Source: Planctobacterium marinum
Lineage (GTDB): Bacteria > Pseudomonadota > Gammaproteobacteria > Enterobacterales > Alteromonadaceae
Assembly: GCF_036322805.1 (NCBI RefSeq)
Contig: NZ_AP027272.1
Location: forward strand, 4,154,001-4,218,000
Direction of reading: 5' to 3'
DNA: 64,000 nucleotides
Shown: positions 63,928-64,000 of the stretch, one piece after another
Layout: each line of letters opens with the position of its first letter
Position numbering within the stretch: the stretch's first letter is position 1
The notes under the pieces: generated by a model
Databases searched by the model: none
What the model saw: only the letters and a program-made list of their open reading frames with translations
Told to the model about the DNA's origin: nothing
Translations under genes and position numbers: made by a program

Positions 63928-64000
63928 GCAATTCCAACGTAAGGTTTTATCACCATTATCTAAACTCTAGTCCAAGAAACAATGAGACAAAAGTATAAGG

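Overview
The window looks like chromosomal DNA of a marine gammaproteobacterium of the Alteromonadales (probably Alteromonadaceae). Support comes from the complete MSHA type IV pilus cluster running into mreBCD, the order mreB-mreC-mreD-maf-rng-yhdP-nit-tldD, the trmB/mutY divergent pair, glgCA, and ArcA. The species cannot be fixed from the sequence.

Region 1 (1-13869) is one end of a Tn7-like, CRISPR-associated transposon of type I-F3. From the chromosome inward it has a transposon end with three TnsB-type repeats (13767-13869), a three-spacer CRISPR array, and a tniQ-cas8/5f-cas7f-cas6f operon. Pointing the other way is a cargo operon: a CARF-domain sigma-54 activator, hsdR, rmuC and hsdM (cut by the window edge). 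tnsA, tnsB and tnsC are not in the window and are predicted to lie to its left. The last spacer, next to a degenerate repeat, reads on its complement as DAAGLDFQLYP. This is the conserved N-terminal segment of YggX, whose gene normally follows mutY. The element sits exactly at the 3' end of mutY, about where an I-F3 guide against that part of yggX should direct insertion. The window therefore appears to hold a CAST that homes to the mutY-yggX junction.

Region 2 (13865-24531) is host backbone: mutY (its stop codon supplied by the transposon end), trmB-rsmC, a candidate regulated small RNA, glgC-glgA, a small secreted protein, a DUF3293 protein, and a CHASE8-type histidine kinase with YfiR followed by arcA. 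A 0.7-kb gene-poor stretch with several inverted repeats follows.

Region 3 (24532-41777) has pmbA, darP, a large Ig-repeat lipoprotein, and a complete IS3-family element with 3-bp target duplication. Then come tldD, a nitrilase-family gene, yhdP, rng, maf, mreD, mreC and mreB, all on the minus strand. PmbA and TldD are partner protease subunits.

Region 4 (41976-63927) is the MSHA pilus locus, all on the minus strand: a CheY-like gene, mshI, a PilN-like gene, mshJ, K, L, M, N, E, G, F, B, A, C, D, O, P and Q. mshG is frameshifted at a run of seven C residues. mshQ is very large, with five LamG-like modules.
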